64,000 bases of DNA from assembly GCA_016802295.1 (NCBI GenBank), contig JAESIW010000020.1:3681909-3745908 (forward strand), given 5' to 3'. The notes under the pieces were generated by a model, which saw only the letters and a list, made by a program, of their open reading frames with translations, was not told where the DNA came from and made no database searches. The DNA comes from Brachionus rotundiformis (Eukaryota > Rotifera > Eurotatoria > Ploima > Brachionidae). Both the position numbers and the translations under genes were made by a program. Shown here piece by piece: positions 38,439 to 51,000 of this stretch (its first letter is position 1; every line of letters begins with the position of its first letter).

Positions 38439-41400
38439 GCTATAGCTTTCATTTCAATCAAATCTCAGTGAGCATTTTAACTAGTGATAGATAAAAATAT
38501 TGTTTTTAGTTATCAAAATACCAGTTCTTTTCTATTCGTAGATACGCTTCTTATTCGCATAGTTTATAGGGCTTTTTAATTAATAGACAGACTATTTATA
38601 TCAAAGATCGAACAGTTAAGTATTTTCCATACCAAGATGGTTTCGCTTGAACATTTACGAAGATAATTCTCATCTAGAATTTTTCAAAATTTATAAAAGA
38701 AATTTAAAAAATACTTTTTAATTTTTTAATTTGTAATTTAATTTAGTGATAATTAAGAAAAAAATCTTGTTATTTAGATTTTTTAATTGGAATTTTTTAA
38801 TTAATATATATTTTATAGAACAAAGCGAACTTGAGTTAATTAAAATTTCAAAAAGTGTTAAATTAAATTAATATTTCTTTTCATTTATTTTTTTTTGTTT
38901 TGTTTTGTGTTTTAATATAAAAGATTAATCAAAAAAAATAATTTAGCAAATATTATATTTAGGGAATTTTTTCGTTAGATTAAATTCAATATTCATTTCA
39001 AGTATTTGTCACCGATTTATAGGAAATAGAGTTTCTTTTAACCTGAGATTAGTTTTTATTTAGAAAACGGATTTATGTAAATCAAAAATTATTGATTTGC
39101 TTGAAATAATTTAGAGTATTTATTCTTATTATGCTTGGTGATGACGCTGATATTTCAGCAGGGGGAAGCATCAAATAAACAATAAAATTATCTAAAACAT
39201 AATTTTTTTCATTGTATTTAAATTATCTATTCAGTTGAGTGAGCATTCATTTTACAAGTTTTAAAATAAGGGAAGTGAAATAATTAGAATATGGCTTTTC
39301 AGCCACATAAATATTCCAAAATGCCGTCACAACCATCCGAATCGATAGTGTCTTTTGCCAATATTTGATCCCCTATTTTTCACCAAGCAAAATTATCTAA
39401 TTTGCATAAAGCATTATGCAAATTTACGAATAATTCTGTTTCCCCTCGCGTTTCATCTCCATATCTAGTTTTTTTTTGTTAGAATTTGATTTATATCACC
39501 CAAAGTTTATTTCAGCTTGTTATATTTGATTATAATAATACTTTGTATATTAATTTTTATAAATTAAAATACAAATTTAGATTACTCTTAAGCTTAATTA
39601 AAACATTTGGCTTTACCAGACAGCAAAATAGTAAGGTCTTATTATTTTACCATTGCCAACATCTTTTAAATTTCAACTAGTTATTTTAAAATGTAAAGTC
39701 GTAATATTCTTTCTAATTTTGAATTAGCCTCAAAAAAGTTAATTAAAGTCAGCGTGCTAATATAAAAGATAGCTATTTTAAAGTTTGTTCCTAGTTATTT
39801 TTAGATTAATTTTTTAATTTAATAGTTTTAAAAGTAAAATATATTTAGACCTAGCTAAAAAAACATTAATGATTAAATACTCTGCTTGATTGCATAATCC
39901 ATATGAATCATTAAACCCAATTGTTTAGTTTTTTTAACTTGGGTTTATACTAGTCAATTTTGAATAAAATATTAATGCATTATTTTTAGCGTGTATTTAA
40001 GACTAGAGCTTTATGTACCTTTATGAACATTGAGTAATAATTGAAAATTATCTCGTATAAATTTCAAAAGTATTTAAATTTTCATTTTGTTCAAGGCACT
40101 TTAATGCATTTAACTTTGTTGAATAGGTAGCTTAGAAAAATAATCATGTTTAATTATGTTCAAGTTTTAGCTATACAGCAATTTTTGTTTTATTCAGTAG
40201 AGTATTCCTTAATCTCTAGGCAAGAAAATGCTTGATTGTATTTTTTAATTAACATTATAATTTTGTAAATTTTTTAATTTTTAGAAATTTTCTTTTTTGA
40301 TCATTCTCAATTTTTCTCATTAAGATGCCAATTAAGTCAAATTTTAATGCTCATTTGTCAAATCAAATTGAGCAATTTTAATTCTTACCCGGCATTAATT
40401 ATAAAATTAAATTTTTGTCATGGCAACATAAGATCACAATATTGATACATTTAATTTTCATTTTTAGTAATATGAGAAATTAGTAAATATTAATTTATAC
40501 TCATAACCATGTGTTCTTGCTTAAGATTAATATTTCCAGAGCAGCATATGATTGGAAATAATTGCATGGAACTTTTTATTAGATAAGTAATTAAGAATGT
40601 TGTCTAATTTTATTTTTTTTTGTTAAATAATTACAAATTTATACGAGAAGCTTGTTTTAAGACGAATCTTGAAATGTTTTAATTTAAAATTATGCAATAG
40701 TTGTTTCTTATCTTTATTATAAGTAATATAAAAATTAGAATTTATCTGATTTTTTAATATTTAGCTAATTTTTATCGTTTTAAACGAATTAAAAAAAGCA
40801 ACTTTCATGTTTGTTGGATAAATTTTCCCAAAAATTTCATTTTTTTTTATTTTCAAAATTTACCTTTTTTTAAAAAAGAGTAATTTTCGATATATTTTTT
40901 CTAATCAAAGCTGTATTTTTTCAAATAACCAGTTTTTTATTTTTAAAATTTATAAAATGTTTAATATCATTTATCTAATAGACAGTTGTTCTTAATTTGA
41001 AGCATTTCAGTTAAAAATAAAAAAGAATTCGTTCGACAAACTTTTAATTTTAGTATAATATTAAATATTTTATTACTCGATAGAAAGCAGAAAAAATTTA
41101 ATTAAAATATTCAAATGAAAGTTGACTCATATAAAATATTTGAGTTAAATTTTACAAATTTAATTAAGATTTTATACAAAAACTATGCTAAATTTCCAAG
41201 ATCGATCCAGTACTTTTACAATAGTGGAAGAAATATTTAACTTGATAATATTTTCTTCAAGTTATGCGTTTTAAGGTTGCTTTTCCATATCTAAAATTAA
41301 TTATTTATATCTCCTTTAGTTAAATAAATAAATAATAGAAAAAATTTAAGTTAATTAGTTATCAGTTTTTAAATATTTAAGCCCATTTTTATCATTCTTT

Positions 41401-42028
41401 CAAATGGTAGATTAATTTTCAGATTAAGTGGGGAAACAGATTTAAGAATTTTAAAAGTGTTGAAATTCGCCACATTACATTAGTTTGTCATGTGATGTTC
41501 TATTAAATGAGATTAAATTATTAAAGTAGACAAATATATAAATTTCTTATCAAATAGGCAAAAATCCGGGTCAGTTTAAACAGTCTATTATTTTGGCAAA
41601 CAAAAACCCGCTGAATTTTATACGAATTCAATTAACTCCAAGATTTAATTGAATTATAAATTGGTAAACAGATAAAATTCGAGGCTAAAGATTCTATTTT
41701 TTTTAAATTAGAAAATTTCAAAAAAATACTAAAATTAATTCTATTTATTTATTTAATGCTATTCAAAACAAATGACTAGACTTGTATGAACAAAAATCGG
41801 TCATTTTTAATGGCATCTTTTACTCTGTTGCAATCCTATTCTAAATAGATAAATTTCGTTGGGTTTTTTATATTCATATAAGGCGTGGTCAATATGATAA
41901 TTTTTCTTAACATTCACAATATTCTTTAAAAATGGTTTCCAAACACACAAACTAGTGTTATTTAAACCGCTTAATCTAATGCAACAATAAAAGTCATTTT
42001 TATTTTATAGATAAGATAACAAGACAAA
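38439..42028. other. Long AT-rich spacer
   Basis: Nothing firmly coding. A 25-codon frame at 39291-39368 (MAFQPHKYSKMPSQPSESIV) has less AT-rich codons and could be a small exon, but I cannot link it to a gene. Confidence 0.45.
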
Positions 42029-42484
42029 ATGCTCACTAAACTAATCGCAGAGTATGCACTACGATCCAAGCAATGCTCTATCTTTAACTAAACTAATTTA
42101 TTTTTAAGTGAGAACGACAATCCATTTCGACCGGAGGGCAATCTGGCCAAAGAAGCCGACGAGTTCATCAAAGAACTGAACATTAAGAAAGAAAAAGAGG
42201 TCAACGAGATACTTAAGAACACCAGTTTGAACCATAGCAACACTCTGTCGGTAAACGAGCTGATGCACCAGCCTGGTGATGCGGAGCAAGCTCGTACTGC
42301 CGACGAGAAAACTGGCCAAGACGAAAAGCCAGACGTTGTCAGCCTTCCCGAGCCCAGAAAGCCGGAGGTCAAGGAACCTGCGCCTGAAAACAATTCTGCC
42401 CCTGTCGAACAGCCTCAGCCTATCGAGAATGAACTAAAAAAGAAGAAAAAGGTCAAATCTAAATGTGGTTGTGTGATTTCCTGA
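42029..42484 (+). CDS. Small acidic/Pro-rich protein with polybasic CaaX box, 132 aa
   Basis: Two exons, 42029-42051 and 42109-42484, with a 57-bp intron (GTATGC...TTTAAG); sum 399 nt. It starts MLTKLIADENDNPFRPEGNL, followed by a predicted helix (AKEADEFIKELNIKKEKEV) and a Pro/Glu-rich disordered middle. It ends KKKKKVKSKCGCVIS: a lysine run, an extra Cys and a C-terminal C-V-I-S CaaX box. This is the layout of prenylated, often also palmitoylated, peripheral membrane proteins such as Ras/Rho-type tails or paralemmins. Farnesylation and plasma-membrane anchoring are inferred. The second exon is far more GC-rich than its surroundings, suggesting high expression or codon selection. Family not recognised. 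Confidence 0.75.
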
Positions 42485-43847
42485 ACTAATCGAGCATTTG
42501 ATCCGACTAGTCTATGTTTTTTTAGTTCATGTGAAAATAAGAGTTTCTTTTTTTTTTAATAAAACCGATTTTTTTTTAATTCTAGAATCAATTTTATTGT
42601 GTAAGGATAATATGCCCAAATCTAAGACATGGATAATCAAAAACAGTGACTTTAGGGTGCTTCGTCTATACGATACATTGATTTTGTTTTTATTTGGGTT
42701 TGATAGTTTTGACTTAATTAGTCTTGATGTTTTTCAGTTTTAAATTGTCATATTTTTCTCTGAATCAAAACAGATTCGTTTTATTTTTTTTTTTAAATAT
42801 CAATTAATCTTTATTTTTGTAAAATTGTAACTCTAAAACTAAATAAAAAACTATATAACTCTTTATTTTTGTTTTGATTGTTTTTAAAAAATAAATAATT
42901 AAATAATACAGGCTATGAAAAACCTAGTGGCCACTCCTTATCTAATTTTGGTCCTCAAATATTTCATAAATCGATCCTTTTTTTAAACAAATATTCAAAA
43001 ATTAATTTTTTTTATTATCTTTATTTATATTAAAGAATATATATTTTCAAATTAAATTTAGAAGATAAGGTACAAAAAGAAATCAAAGTGAAAAGTGTAT
43101 GCCGATAAGAAAACAACTTATCAATTAAATATTAATAATAATGTAAATTGATAGAATAAAATAAGTTTTTATTATTTAGATTTGTTTAAATTTAATAAAA
43201 ATTATACGAACAAAATATAAACAATATGCTTATTATATTAATTATATAATAAAATAAAAATCTATTTTGTAAATCTGAATGACTTAGCTTTTTGTTTATA
43301 GATAGTGACGTGGTATATTCCATTACTTTATTTGTCTGAACAAATAATTTTGAGAAATTGATTTGCTTTCCAAATGATTATAATTTGGCATGCATCCAGT
43401 TTTGTATTTTACCAAAGGGATAAAAACCAAGTTGGTAAAATAGAAAGCTGGTTTTTATTACATTTAATACAGCAAGCATCTTCCAGATTACAAATCAGTT
43501 TTTTAAACCTCAATAACCTAATAGATTAGAAACCGTTCTTTTTTATAAAAAAATTTAAAATTTATTCCAATTTGAAAAAATACAAAAAGTAATTTTTTTA
43601 ATTCAAAAATTTAATATTTACGTATAATATTTCAACTTTAATTTTATAAATAAAAAAGTAAAATATTTACCATATGAAACTTTTGAATTCAAAAATTAAT
43701 TAATGTTTTTTCAATATATTCTAAACAGTGAAAAATAATGCAATACATTTTAAACTTTTTTTTCTATTTGACCACAACTTTTTTCAATAGTAATATAAAA
43801 TATATGATTAGATTAAAATTAATTCATTAATAAAAAGCAGTAAAAAT
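42485..43847. other. 3' flank of the CaaX gene and AT-rich spacer
   Basis: No further exon supported. The stretch from about 43735 to the tRNA at 43848 is related, in inverted orientation, to the 3' flank of the tRNA-Gly gene at 44527. Confidence 0.5.
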
Positions 43848-43919
43848 TGCGTCAGCCGGGAGTCGAACCCGGATCTGCTGCTTGGAAGGCAACAATGATA
43901 ACCGCTACACCACTGACGC
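43848..43919 (-). tRNA. tRNA-Gly (anticodon TCC)
   Basis: 72-nt cloverleaf with paired acceptor stem GCGTCAG/CTGACGC, anticodon loop CTTCCAA (TCC), T arm GGGTTCGACTC and discriminator A. No intron. Identical to the other four Gly copies in the window. A T-run follows the gene on its own strand. Confidence 0.96.
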
Positions 43920-43990
43920 TCTATATCTAAAACATGAAAGTGACAATTGTCATTTATAAAGAAATTTTTTATATAAAAAATTAATTATAA
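43920..43990 (-). repeat. Inverted duplicate of a tRNA-Gly 5' flank, copy 1
   Basis: On the minus strand this matches 54215-54285, including the palindrome TGACAATTGTCA and the segment TTCATGTTTTAGATATAGAG that touches each Gly gene. Confidence 0.85.
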
Positions 43991-44110
43991 TAGAAGTATA
44001 CTTCTGATACTTTTGAAACTATTATTTAGGAAACTTTTTCTTAACCACTGTATTTAAAATACACCAGAAAATTTTCTTCAATAACCATTGAAATAGTCTT
44101 GAAAAAAAAA

Positions 44111-44182
44111 CTCCGTGACGGGGAATTGAACCCCGGTCTCCCGCGTGACAGGCGGGGATACTCACCACTATACTATCACGGA
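44111..44182 (-). tRNA. tRNA-Asp (anticodon GTC)
   Basis: 72-nt cloverleaf: acceptor stem TCCGTGA/TCACGGA, anticodon loop CTGTCAC (GTC), T loop GTTCAATTC, discriminator G. Followed on its strand by a T-run terminator. Identical to the other seven Asp copies. Confidence 0.96.
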
Positions 44183-44526
44183 TTCTTATTTTACTAGAGC
44201 CTATTTGATTATTTTAATCTATACTTATCTATCATTTAATTTGTTGCTTTTTTGTTTTGATTAATATTTTATAAAATCAACTTTGATTATTAAAAATCCT
44301 TTTTTACTCAATAGAAAGTTTTATTAAAAGTTGCTGTTTAAGTCCTGAAAGAAATGTAATTTTGATTTAAAAATGAATTCGAACAGTGTACGATATGATA
44401 CAATTCCATATTGCTAACAATTTATAAAAATAATAATAACGAATTCTATTGAGTGTTTATAATTCGATAACTTAAATAAAATATCTATAGAAATAGAAAT
44501 AAATCACAATAGTGATTTAATATATA

Positions 44527-44598
44527 GCGTCAGTGGTGTAGCGGTTATCATTGTTGCCTTCCAAGCAGCAGATCCGGGTTCGACTCCCGGCTGACGCA
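44527..44598 (+). tRNA. tRNA-Gly (anticodon TCC)
   Basis: Same 72-nt sequence as the copy at 43848, opposite strand. Its 3' flank (about 44599-44690) is an inverted near-copy of the 3' flank of that gene. Confidence 0.96.
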
Positions 44599-45092
44599 AT
44601 TTTTACTGCTTTTTATTAATGAATTAATTTTAATATTAATCATATATTTTATATTAATTTTGGATTGAATTTTATATTACTATTGAAAAAAGTGTCAAAT
44701 AGAAAAAAAAGTATAAAAATTTTAGGCTTTTCCAAAGCTTACAATCACCAGGAATACTGATCAAATTTTGTTAATCTTACCTCATCTCTCGCAGCTTATT
44801 TTCAAAATCAAAAACATTTATTTACTCTCAATTGATCTTTGATACCAAAAATTTCTAATAATTATAAAATAAAAACAAAAAATTATTTTAATTTTAATTT
44901 TTTTATGACTATTTTTTATTGTTTTATTAGAAAATCTTTCAGAACCGAAAGAATAATAATTTTCAGATATCAATGTAAGTTAATGATACTTTTCTATGTT
45001 TAAATTAGAAAATCAATTTAAATCTTTAAACTAAATTTAAAAAATACTTAGATTCATTTAATAACATAATAAATGAGAATTTAAGATATGAA

Positions 45093-45164
45093 TCCGTGAT
45101 AGTATAGTGGTGAGTATCCCCGCCTGTCACGCGGGAGACCGGGGTTCAATTCCCCGTCACGGAG
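45093..45164 (+). tRNA. tRNA-Asp (anticodon GTC)
   Basis: Identical 72-nt Asp gene with a T-run directly after. Its 5' flank is shared, inverted, with the Asp gene at 51404. Confidence 0.96.
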
Positions 45165-45537
45165 TTTTTTTTAATTAACTTATTATTTTGAGAATGATTT
45201 AATTTTTTCTTTAATTAACAGTGTTAACAGTATAACAGTATTAATAAATCTACTAAAAAAAGTGGTGCAAAATTGAATTTTCTTTAGTTATTTTAATTGT
45301 TAAATTTGGAATATTTTATTCTCAGTACATCGTTGATGCTGGCACAGCTTCAAAGAAGTTCAACATGATTGAATATTTACAATAACTTTTTTTTAAATAA
45401 AATGATGGTTATTTATTACAGTTTCTTCATTTTATCAAAATAATAATAAAAATATTAACAAAATTAAAATTGTTTTAATTATATAAACCTTTTGATACAA
45501 TATGAATATCAATCGTCACTTATATATTTAATATATA

Positions 45538-45609
45538 GCGTCAGTGGTGTAGCGGTTATCATTGTTGCCTTCCAAGCAGCAGATCCGGGTTCGACTCCCG
45601 GCTGACGCA
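45538..45609 (+). tRNA. tRNA-Gly (anticodon TCC)
   Basis: Identical 72-nt Gly gene. It is preceded by the same TATATAG leader as the copy at 44527 and followed by ATTTTT. Confidence 0.96.
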
Positions 45610-45775
45610 ATTTTTAAAGCTTTTTATCAGTTTTTATTAAAATATTAAAATAAAATTTAAATTAATAATTAATTATTTTCATGAGAATCTAAATCAATCA
45701 AATTTTTGGCAGGATAAATTTATATAAATATAAAAAAGTATAAGTTGTTAAATTGCTTTATTTAAGAAGAAACAA

Positions 45776-47037
45776 TCAAACAAAATCTTGAAAATACTCT
45801 AAAATTTTTTCAGATTTAGATACAATTGCCATATCATTAGCAGATCTTCCATGGCAATCTTTTTGATTGATTAAAGAAGACATCTTTTGAATTTTTGTGT
45901 GTTCCAAGAAATTCTGTTTGTAATTCTTGCCGCAAAGCTTTTCTATTATACAACCAACTATGTTCGATTTATTATTCTTTTGTTCAAAAGATAAAAATGT
46001 ATTTTTCAAATTAATTAATATATACTTTAACAGCACTATGCAAAGGAGTCATTGAGTATTTGTTTTTAAGAGTGGAGAAATTTTCAATCAAGTCTAAATT
46101 ATTATCATTATTAAAAAAATAAGGAAAAATAAAATTGAACATGTCCAATGAACCAGATTGCGCTGACAGATGCAAACATGAATTGTAAAGATTGTCTTTG
46201 GAAAATATCTGATTAGGCTCATATTCTAATAAATATTTGATTATTTCAATATGGCCAGCAATTACGGCTTCCATTAACGGTGTGTTGCCGCAAGAATCTT
46301 TGGCAGTTATTATACTATTGATATATGATTGATTTTTTTCCAACATTAACTTTAAAATATCCAAATTACCATGCAAGCATGCGGTGTGAAAAGGCGTTCT
46401 TCCATTACTACTACGAGTATTGAAAACTAAGCCTTTGTCTAAAGATAAAAAATATTCTATGACTGAGATATTTCCTTCTCTTCAAATTTCATTTTTAACC
46501 AAACAATCTTTTTAAAATAATTTTAATTACCTCACTGCTATCATAAAAGCATTCCACTTATCTTTATTTGTCTGATCAATTCTTGCGTTTCTTTGGATTA
46601 AATATTTAATTACTTCTAGATTACCTTTCGTACAAGCCAGCATTAAAGGAGTCCGAAAAATTAAAAAATATAAAAAAGATTTGGTTTATTTTTTGGAAAT
46701 TTTCCTACCAATCTCCTTTTCGTAATGAGTTAACATCAATATTACACTCATCAACTAAAAATTGCACACAATCAAGTTTTTCATTTTGACATGATTCATG
46801 CAAGGCATTTTTTCCATCATGGTTTGTTACCTTAAAATTGGAATCTGGACAGACTTGCTTTATAATTTTGAGAATATTTAAATTTCCATCTCGAGCTGCC
46901 TTTAGAATTAAGCAATCACCATTTTTTGGATTCTTAAAGCTAATCAATTCGTTTAAATTCACATCTTTGGTCAAATTTTGAAATTCGTTTCTTGTTATAG
47001 AAGTTTTTTTAGTTAAATTATTTATTAAATGAAGCAT
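45776..47037 (-). CDS. ANKRD16: ANKRD16-like ankyrin repeat protein, 368 aa
   Basis: Exons 46709-47037, 46531-46653, 46026-46479, 45776-45976; sum 1107 nt. Eight or nine ankyrin repeats fill the protein. It aligns by eye along its whole length with vertebrate ANKRD16 (361 aa): GDCLILKAARDGNLNILK, NALHESCQNEKLDCVQFLV, LRKGDW then TPLMLACTKGNLEVIKYLI, WNAFMIAVREGNISVIEYFL, RTPFHTACLHGNLDILKLML, GNTPLMEAVIAGHIEIIKYL. In mammals ANKRD16 binds the catalytic domain of alanyl-tRNA synthetase and takes up misactivated serine, a proofreading role. The first intron (46654-46708) begins GTAGGA but ends CG, not AG, with no usable AG nearby. The homology join is exact there, so either a non-canonical site is used or the gene is impaired. 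The remaining introns are normal. Confidence 0.85.
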
Positions 47038-47173
47038 TTATGCCAAAGTTTAATTTTTTTAACTTTCAAATAATTTTTGCTTTTAAATATTTAGAAATAA
47101 ATTAACAAAAAATTGATGAATACATTTTGATAAGAATAAAGTAAATTAATAAAAAAGATTACACTAAAATGAA

Positions 47174-47245
47174 TCCGTGATAGTATAGTGGTGAGTATCC
47201 CCGCCTGTCACGCGGGAGACCGGGGTTCAATTCCCCGTCACGGAG
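47174..47245 (+). tRNA. tRNA-Asp (anticodon GTC)
   Basis: Identical 72-nt Asp gene, about 135 bp upstream of the ANKRD16-like start codon on the opposite strand (divergent pair). Confidence 0.96.
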
Positions 47246-47420
47246 TATTTTTTTAAATAATATAATGCTTTATATTGAAAAAAGTTCCATTAGAATTAAA
47301 TTATAAGAGAATATTACATTGCATCAAAATTTTTAATTTAAATAAAAAAAGATTACAGATTTTAAAAGAATTAAAAAAAACTAATTTTTTTATTAATCTT
47401 TAGCATAAGGAAAAAATGTA

Positions 47421-47492
47421 GCGTCAGTGGTGTAGCGGTTATCATTGTTGCCTTCCAAGCAGCAGATCCGGGTTCGACTCCCGGCTGACGCA
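47421..47492 (+). tRNA. tRNA-Gly (anticodon TCC)
   Basis: Identical 72-nt Gly gene with T-rich 3' flank. Confidence 0.96.
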
Positions 47493-47529
47493 ATTTTTTC
47501 CTCCCCAAAGTGATTGTCAGATTTTATTT

Positions 47530-47763
47530 AAATTTTAGGTTCAAAAATAATTCAATTATAAATTTTGAATAAGTCAAAATATTGTTGATAAAAATTAATT
47601 TTTTTATAAGAAATCTTAATCATTTAATTAAACAAAATTAAAAAACTTTGAAATTTTAAACAGTATTTAAATTTTAAAATAATACAGATGCTATATATTT
47701 ATTTTTTCTAAAATTTTTTAGATATATATTAAAATAATCAAATAGACTCCAGTAAAATAAGAA
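47530..47763 (+). repeat. Duplicated tRNA-Asp 5' flank, copy 1
   Basis: About 230 bp ending at the Asp gene 47764. It is a near-copy of 56130-56360 in the same orientation (for example the shared stretch TAATACAGATGCTATATATT and the shared end ATCAAATAGACTCCAGTAAA). The closest 130 bp are almost identical. Confidence 0.85.
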
Positions 47764-47835
47764 TCCGTGATAGTATAGTGGTGAGTATCCCCGCCTGTCA
47801 CGCGGGAGACCGGGGTTCAATTCCCCGTCACGGAG
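47764..47835 (+). tRNA. tRNA-Asp (anticodon GTC)
   Basis: Identical 72-nt Asp gene. About 230 bp of 5' flank is a near-copy of the flank of the Asp gene at 56361. A T-run follows. Confidence 0.96.
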
Positions 47836-48025
47836 TTTTTTTTTTAAAAACCTAATTTTAAAATTTTGGTGATAACACATAACTTAAATTTAATGTAAAA
47901 AATTTAAAGAATATTATTAATTTATTTTTTCTTTTGATTTGAATGGTTTCATTTTATTTAGAAAAAAATAAATATTTTTTTAAAAAACTATTTTAGATTT
48001 AAAATTTAATTTAAGAAAATCAAAA

Positions 48026-51000
48026 TTAATTTTTAGAATTTATTTTTCCCTTCTTCCAATTTTCAATCCTTTGCTTTAATTCGGTAGCAGGAATAACATC
48101 TTGCAGGCTCAAAGGAGCTCTGTTAAATGGGTCAGTCTGGTCACTTAATAAGTGTCTAGATATTGTAGACTTATCAACAATTTGCTTAGAACTAGGCAAA
48201 AGAACAGGATCTTCCATCAAACAGCTCATTATAGGGTCCAAAAATTCGTCAGGAGCATCGTCAAAGCTTGCTTCTTCTAGTTTTAATTGTTCGGATATAT
48301 TGTCCACTTTTTTGTTGAATTCGACAAATTTCTGGATCCATATCGGATCACGTCCAATCTGTTCCAAAACCTCAATGGCTGATTGGAACAAATCTGCCGA
48401 GTAAGATCGGCCATCTCGGCAAATCGCCTCGCAAAACTTCCTACTTTGCTCCAAATTCAAATAAATATCACAAATTATCGACACCATATCTTTTGGTTTG
48501 AATTTAACTTCCTCAAAATTTTTAACTTTTAATTGCTTCCTCTTCTTTTTACCTACTAAATGTAACAAAAAATCATTCAACATTGTAGCTATTCTATCAA
48601 CCAAAACTTGATGACAAAATATATCCTTAATTTCTGTTGTCAGCATTTTAATTGTTTGGATTGTCTTTAGGCTCATAAAATTATGAAATTTGGCCATCAT
48701 TATCATTTGTTTTAAACCTGATTCCAATTCACTTTTTTGTTGATTACTTAAATTCTTTTCAATCTTATCCAATTCTAATTTGTCTTGATTAGTTTTAATC
48801 TTTTCGAGTAACAATAAACCTTCTAGTAGCAAATAATTGGCATCATTAATTAAATAATTTAAAAATTTAAGAAACAAAGGCTGTTCATGGCTTTCAATGT
48901 TTGTCAAAGCGTAGTCAGCTAATCTTTTTAGCTCATCCCGGTGCTTTCTGTATTTAGATGAAGAAGAATTTTGATTTGGCAAATTCCATAAATACTCAAA
49001 TAACTCATACATTGGTCGACGGTAATTGAACTTTTGCTCAAATTGAACTGATTGACCACTCATCTCAATGGATACAAAGACATTTATCAAGGCATCGCAT
49101 ATTAAAGGAGAGCAATCATGGTTTAAAAAAATGGACTCAGATAAATTTTTTTGGAAGTCTCCTAAAGCAGCATTCTTTCTGGGTAGCAAGCATTCAATAG
49201 ACTCGGCTATCTGGGCTCTGATATGAGGATTAAACAAGCGATCCGGATGACCCATGAATGCAAGAATTAAATAGAGATAGAAAGTAGAAAACTCTGGTAA
49301 ATTTTCTCTGCTCAATCTATCCATAAACAAATCAGGTAGAAGAGTTTCTTTAAATCGGTTGATAAATGTTAAAAATTCAACTATATTTGTCAATAAAATT
49401 TCGGGTAATAGAGACAAAATGTCTAGATTAAAAGAAGCTGTATCCATTTTTAAAAAGTCCTCCTTGACCAAAGGTTGCATTGCTTTATCATTCTCAAAAT
49501 CAGATCTTTGGGCTTTAATAGATACAAATGATAACCAAAGACTTGTGTTAAACAAAAACTTGCTAAGCTTTTTGACTAGGCTCTCCTCAATCATCACTGT
49601 TAATAAATTCAAAAATTCACAAGACATATTTTCAAACATGGTTTTTATTCGCGCCATTTGTGGATCAGTCGATTGTGACAAATCTTGATACATTTCTTGC
49701 CATTTGGCCAACTCATTGTTTATTTTGACCAATTTTTGATATAAACTAAGATAACTAAAACGAATTAAATTATGAGTATAAAAAAAGGATTCCGTAATAA
49801 AATTAAAGCTTATGTTTTCTTCAATTTTGGTCACATCTCTGCTAGGGATAAACTTGGTTTCCGAATCCAAAAGAGTCAAATTTTTTACACCAACATTTGG
49901 ATTTGTATAGTTGTAATTAATTTTTAATAGTTTTGAACTGTCTTGGAGTCGATTAGCACAAAAAGGCATTGAATAATTTAGAAATATTTCCAATAAATTA
50001 AGCCAAAATCCTTCTGATGGATAATTTTTCTGGCTCGTGAACATATTCATGAGGTTCTGGCCATAATTTGACCATTCTTGACATTTGGCTTTGTTGTCTG
50101 TCATGCATTTGCTGCACCACTTAAGCCATAAATTTCTAATTTTGGCATTGCTATTTGTCTTTATCAAGTGATTGTAGAAAAAAGACACCAACTCCCTTGA
50201 TATTATTACCTGAGCTTGGTGCATGTTTTTCTCGTTTATTTCAATATCTTGACGGGTCACGTGATTAATATTCAGAAAATATCTAAATTGGTTTTGAGGT
50301 TCGCTGAATAAAGATTGGATTTTGTAATGTTCCATAGGCAATACGCTTGGTGTAAGAAGCTTTCCGATGAGAGTGTCAGTTTGCCATGAACGACCTTTGG
50401 TTTGACCCTTTTCTGGCAAAAAAGAACAATGAATAAATAAATACTTCATTAGCTTTGATCCAGTTATTTGCTTAAGTACTTGTAAATTTTGGCAAAATTC
50501 GTTCGAATATGTCTCCAATGCTTGTAAGTTTATATTTTGATTATAATAAAAAAAAATTTCGCTCAAAAATTTCAATTCTTCCGCATCCTCAACCAGATCT
50601 TGGATTATGCTTGTATCACTATTAAAAAATGTCTCTGATTTATCAATTAATTTAATAAAAAGATTATAAAATTTTGAAAAAAGTTCATTTTCTAGACTAT
50701 AAGTGGTAATACATTTGTAAAATTTTTTGCTTAAAGGCTCTTGATCTGACTCAAAAACAGAAATGACAGTACGACACATATTAATTATTAAGTTGGAAAT
50801 AAAATCATAGTGATCCATTAAATTAAAATGAGAAAATTTTTTTTGTAAATTTTCTAGGCGTTCAAAACATTCAAACAGATAAATAAACTGATTTTCTATT
50901 AAGCCTATTTTCAGCGGCTTGTCGCTTGGTCTCTTTCTTCCCGCAATATCCTGTTCCTCATTTAGCATTAAACGTTGTAATAAAACCTTATAAATGTTAA

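Noticed and set aside
39291..39368. 25-codon plus-strand frame (MAFQPHKYSKMPSQ)
   Set aside because: Looks coding in base composition but is isolated. No exon with matching phase was found on either side.
42498..42743. 81-codon plus-strand frame after the CaaX gene
   Set aside because: It starts just after the stop codon, begins with a non-ATG codon and is Phe/Leu-rich. It is best read as 3' UTR.
47674..47880. Minus-strand frame containing KLRDGELNPGLPRDRRGYSP
   Set aside because: It is the antisense of the tRNA-Asp gene at 47764; the apparent protein character comes from the tRNA.
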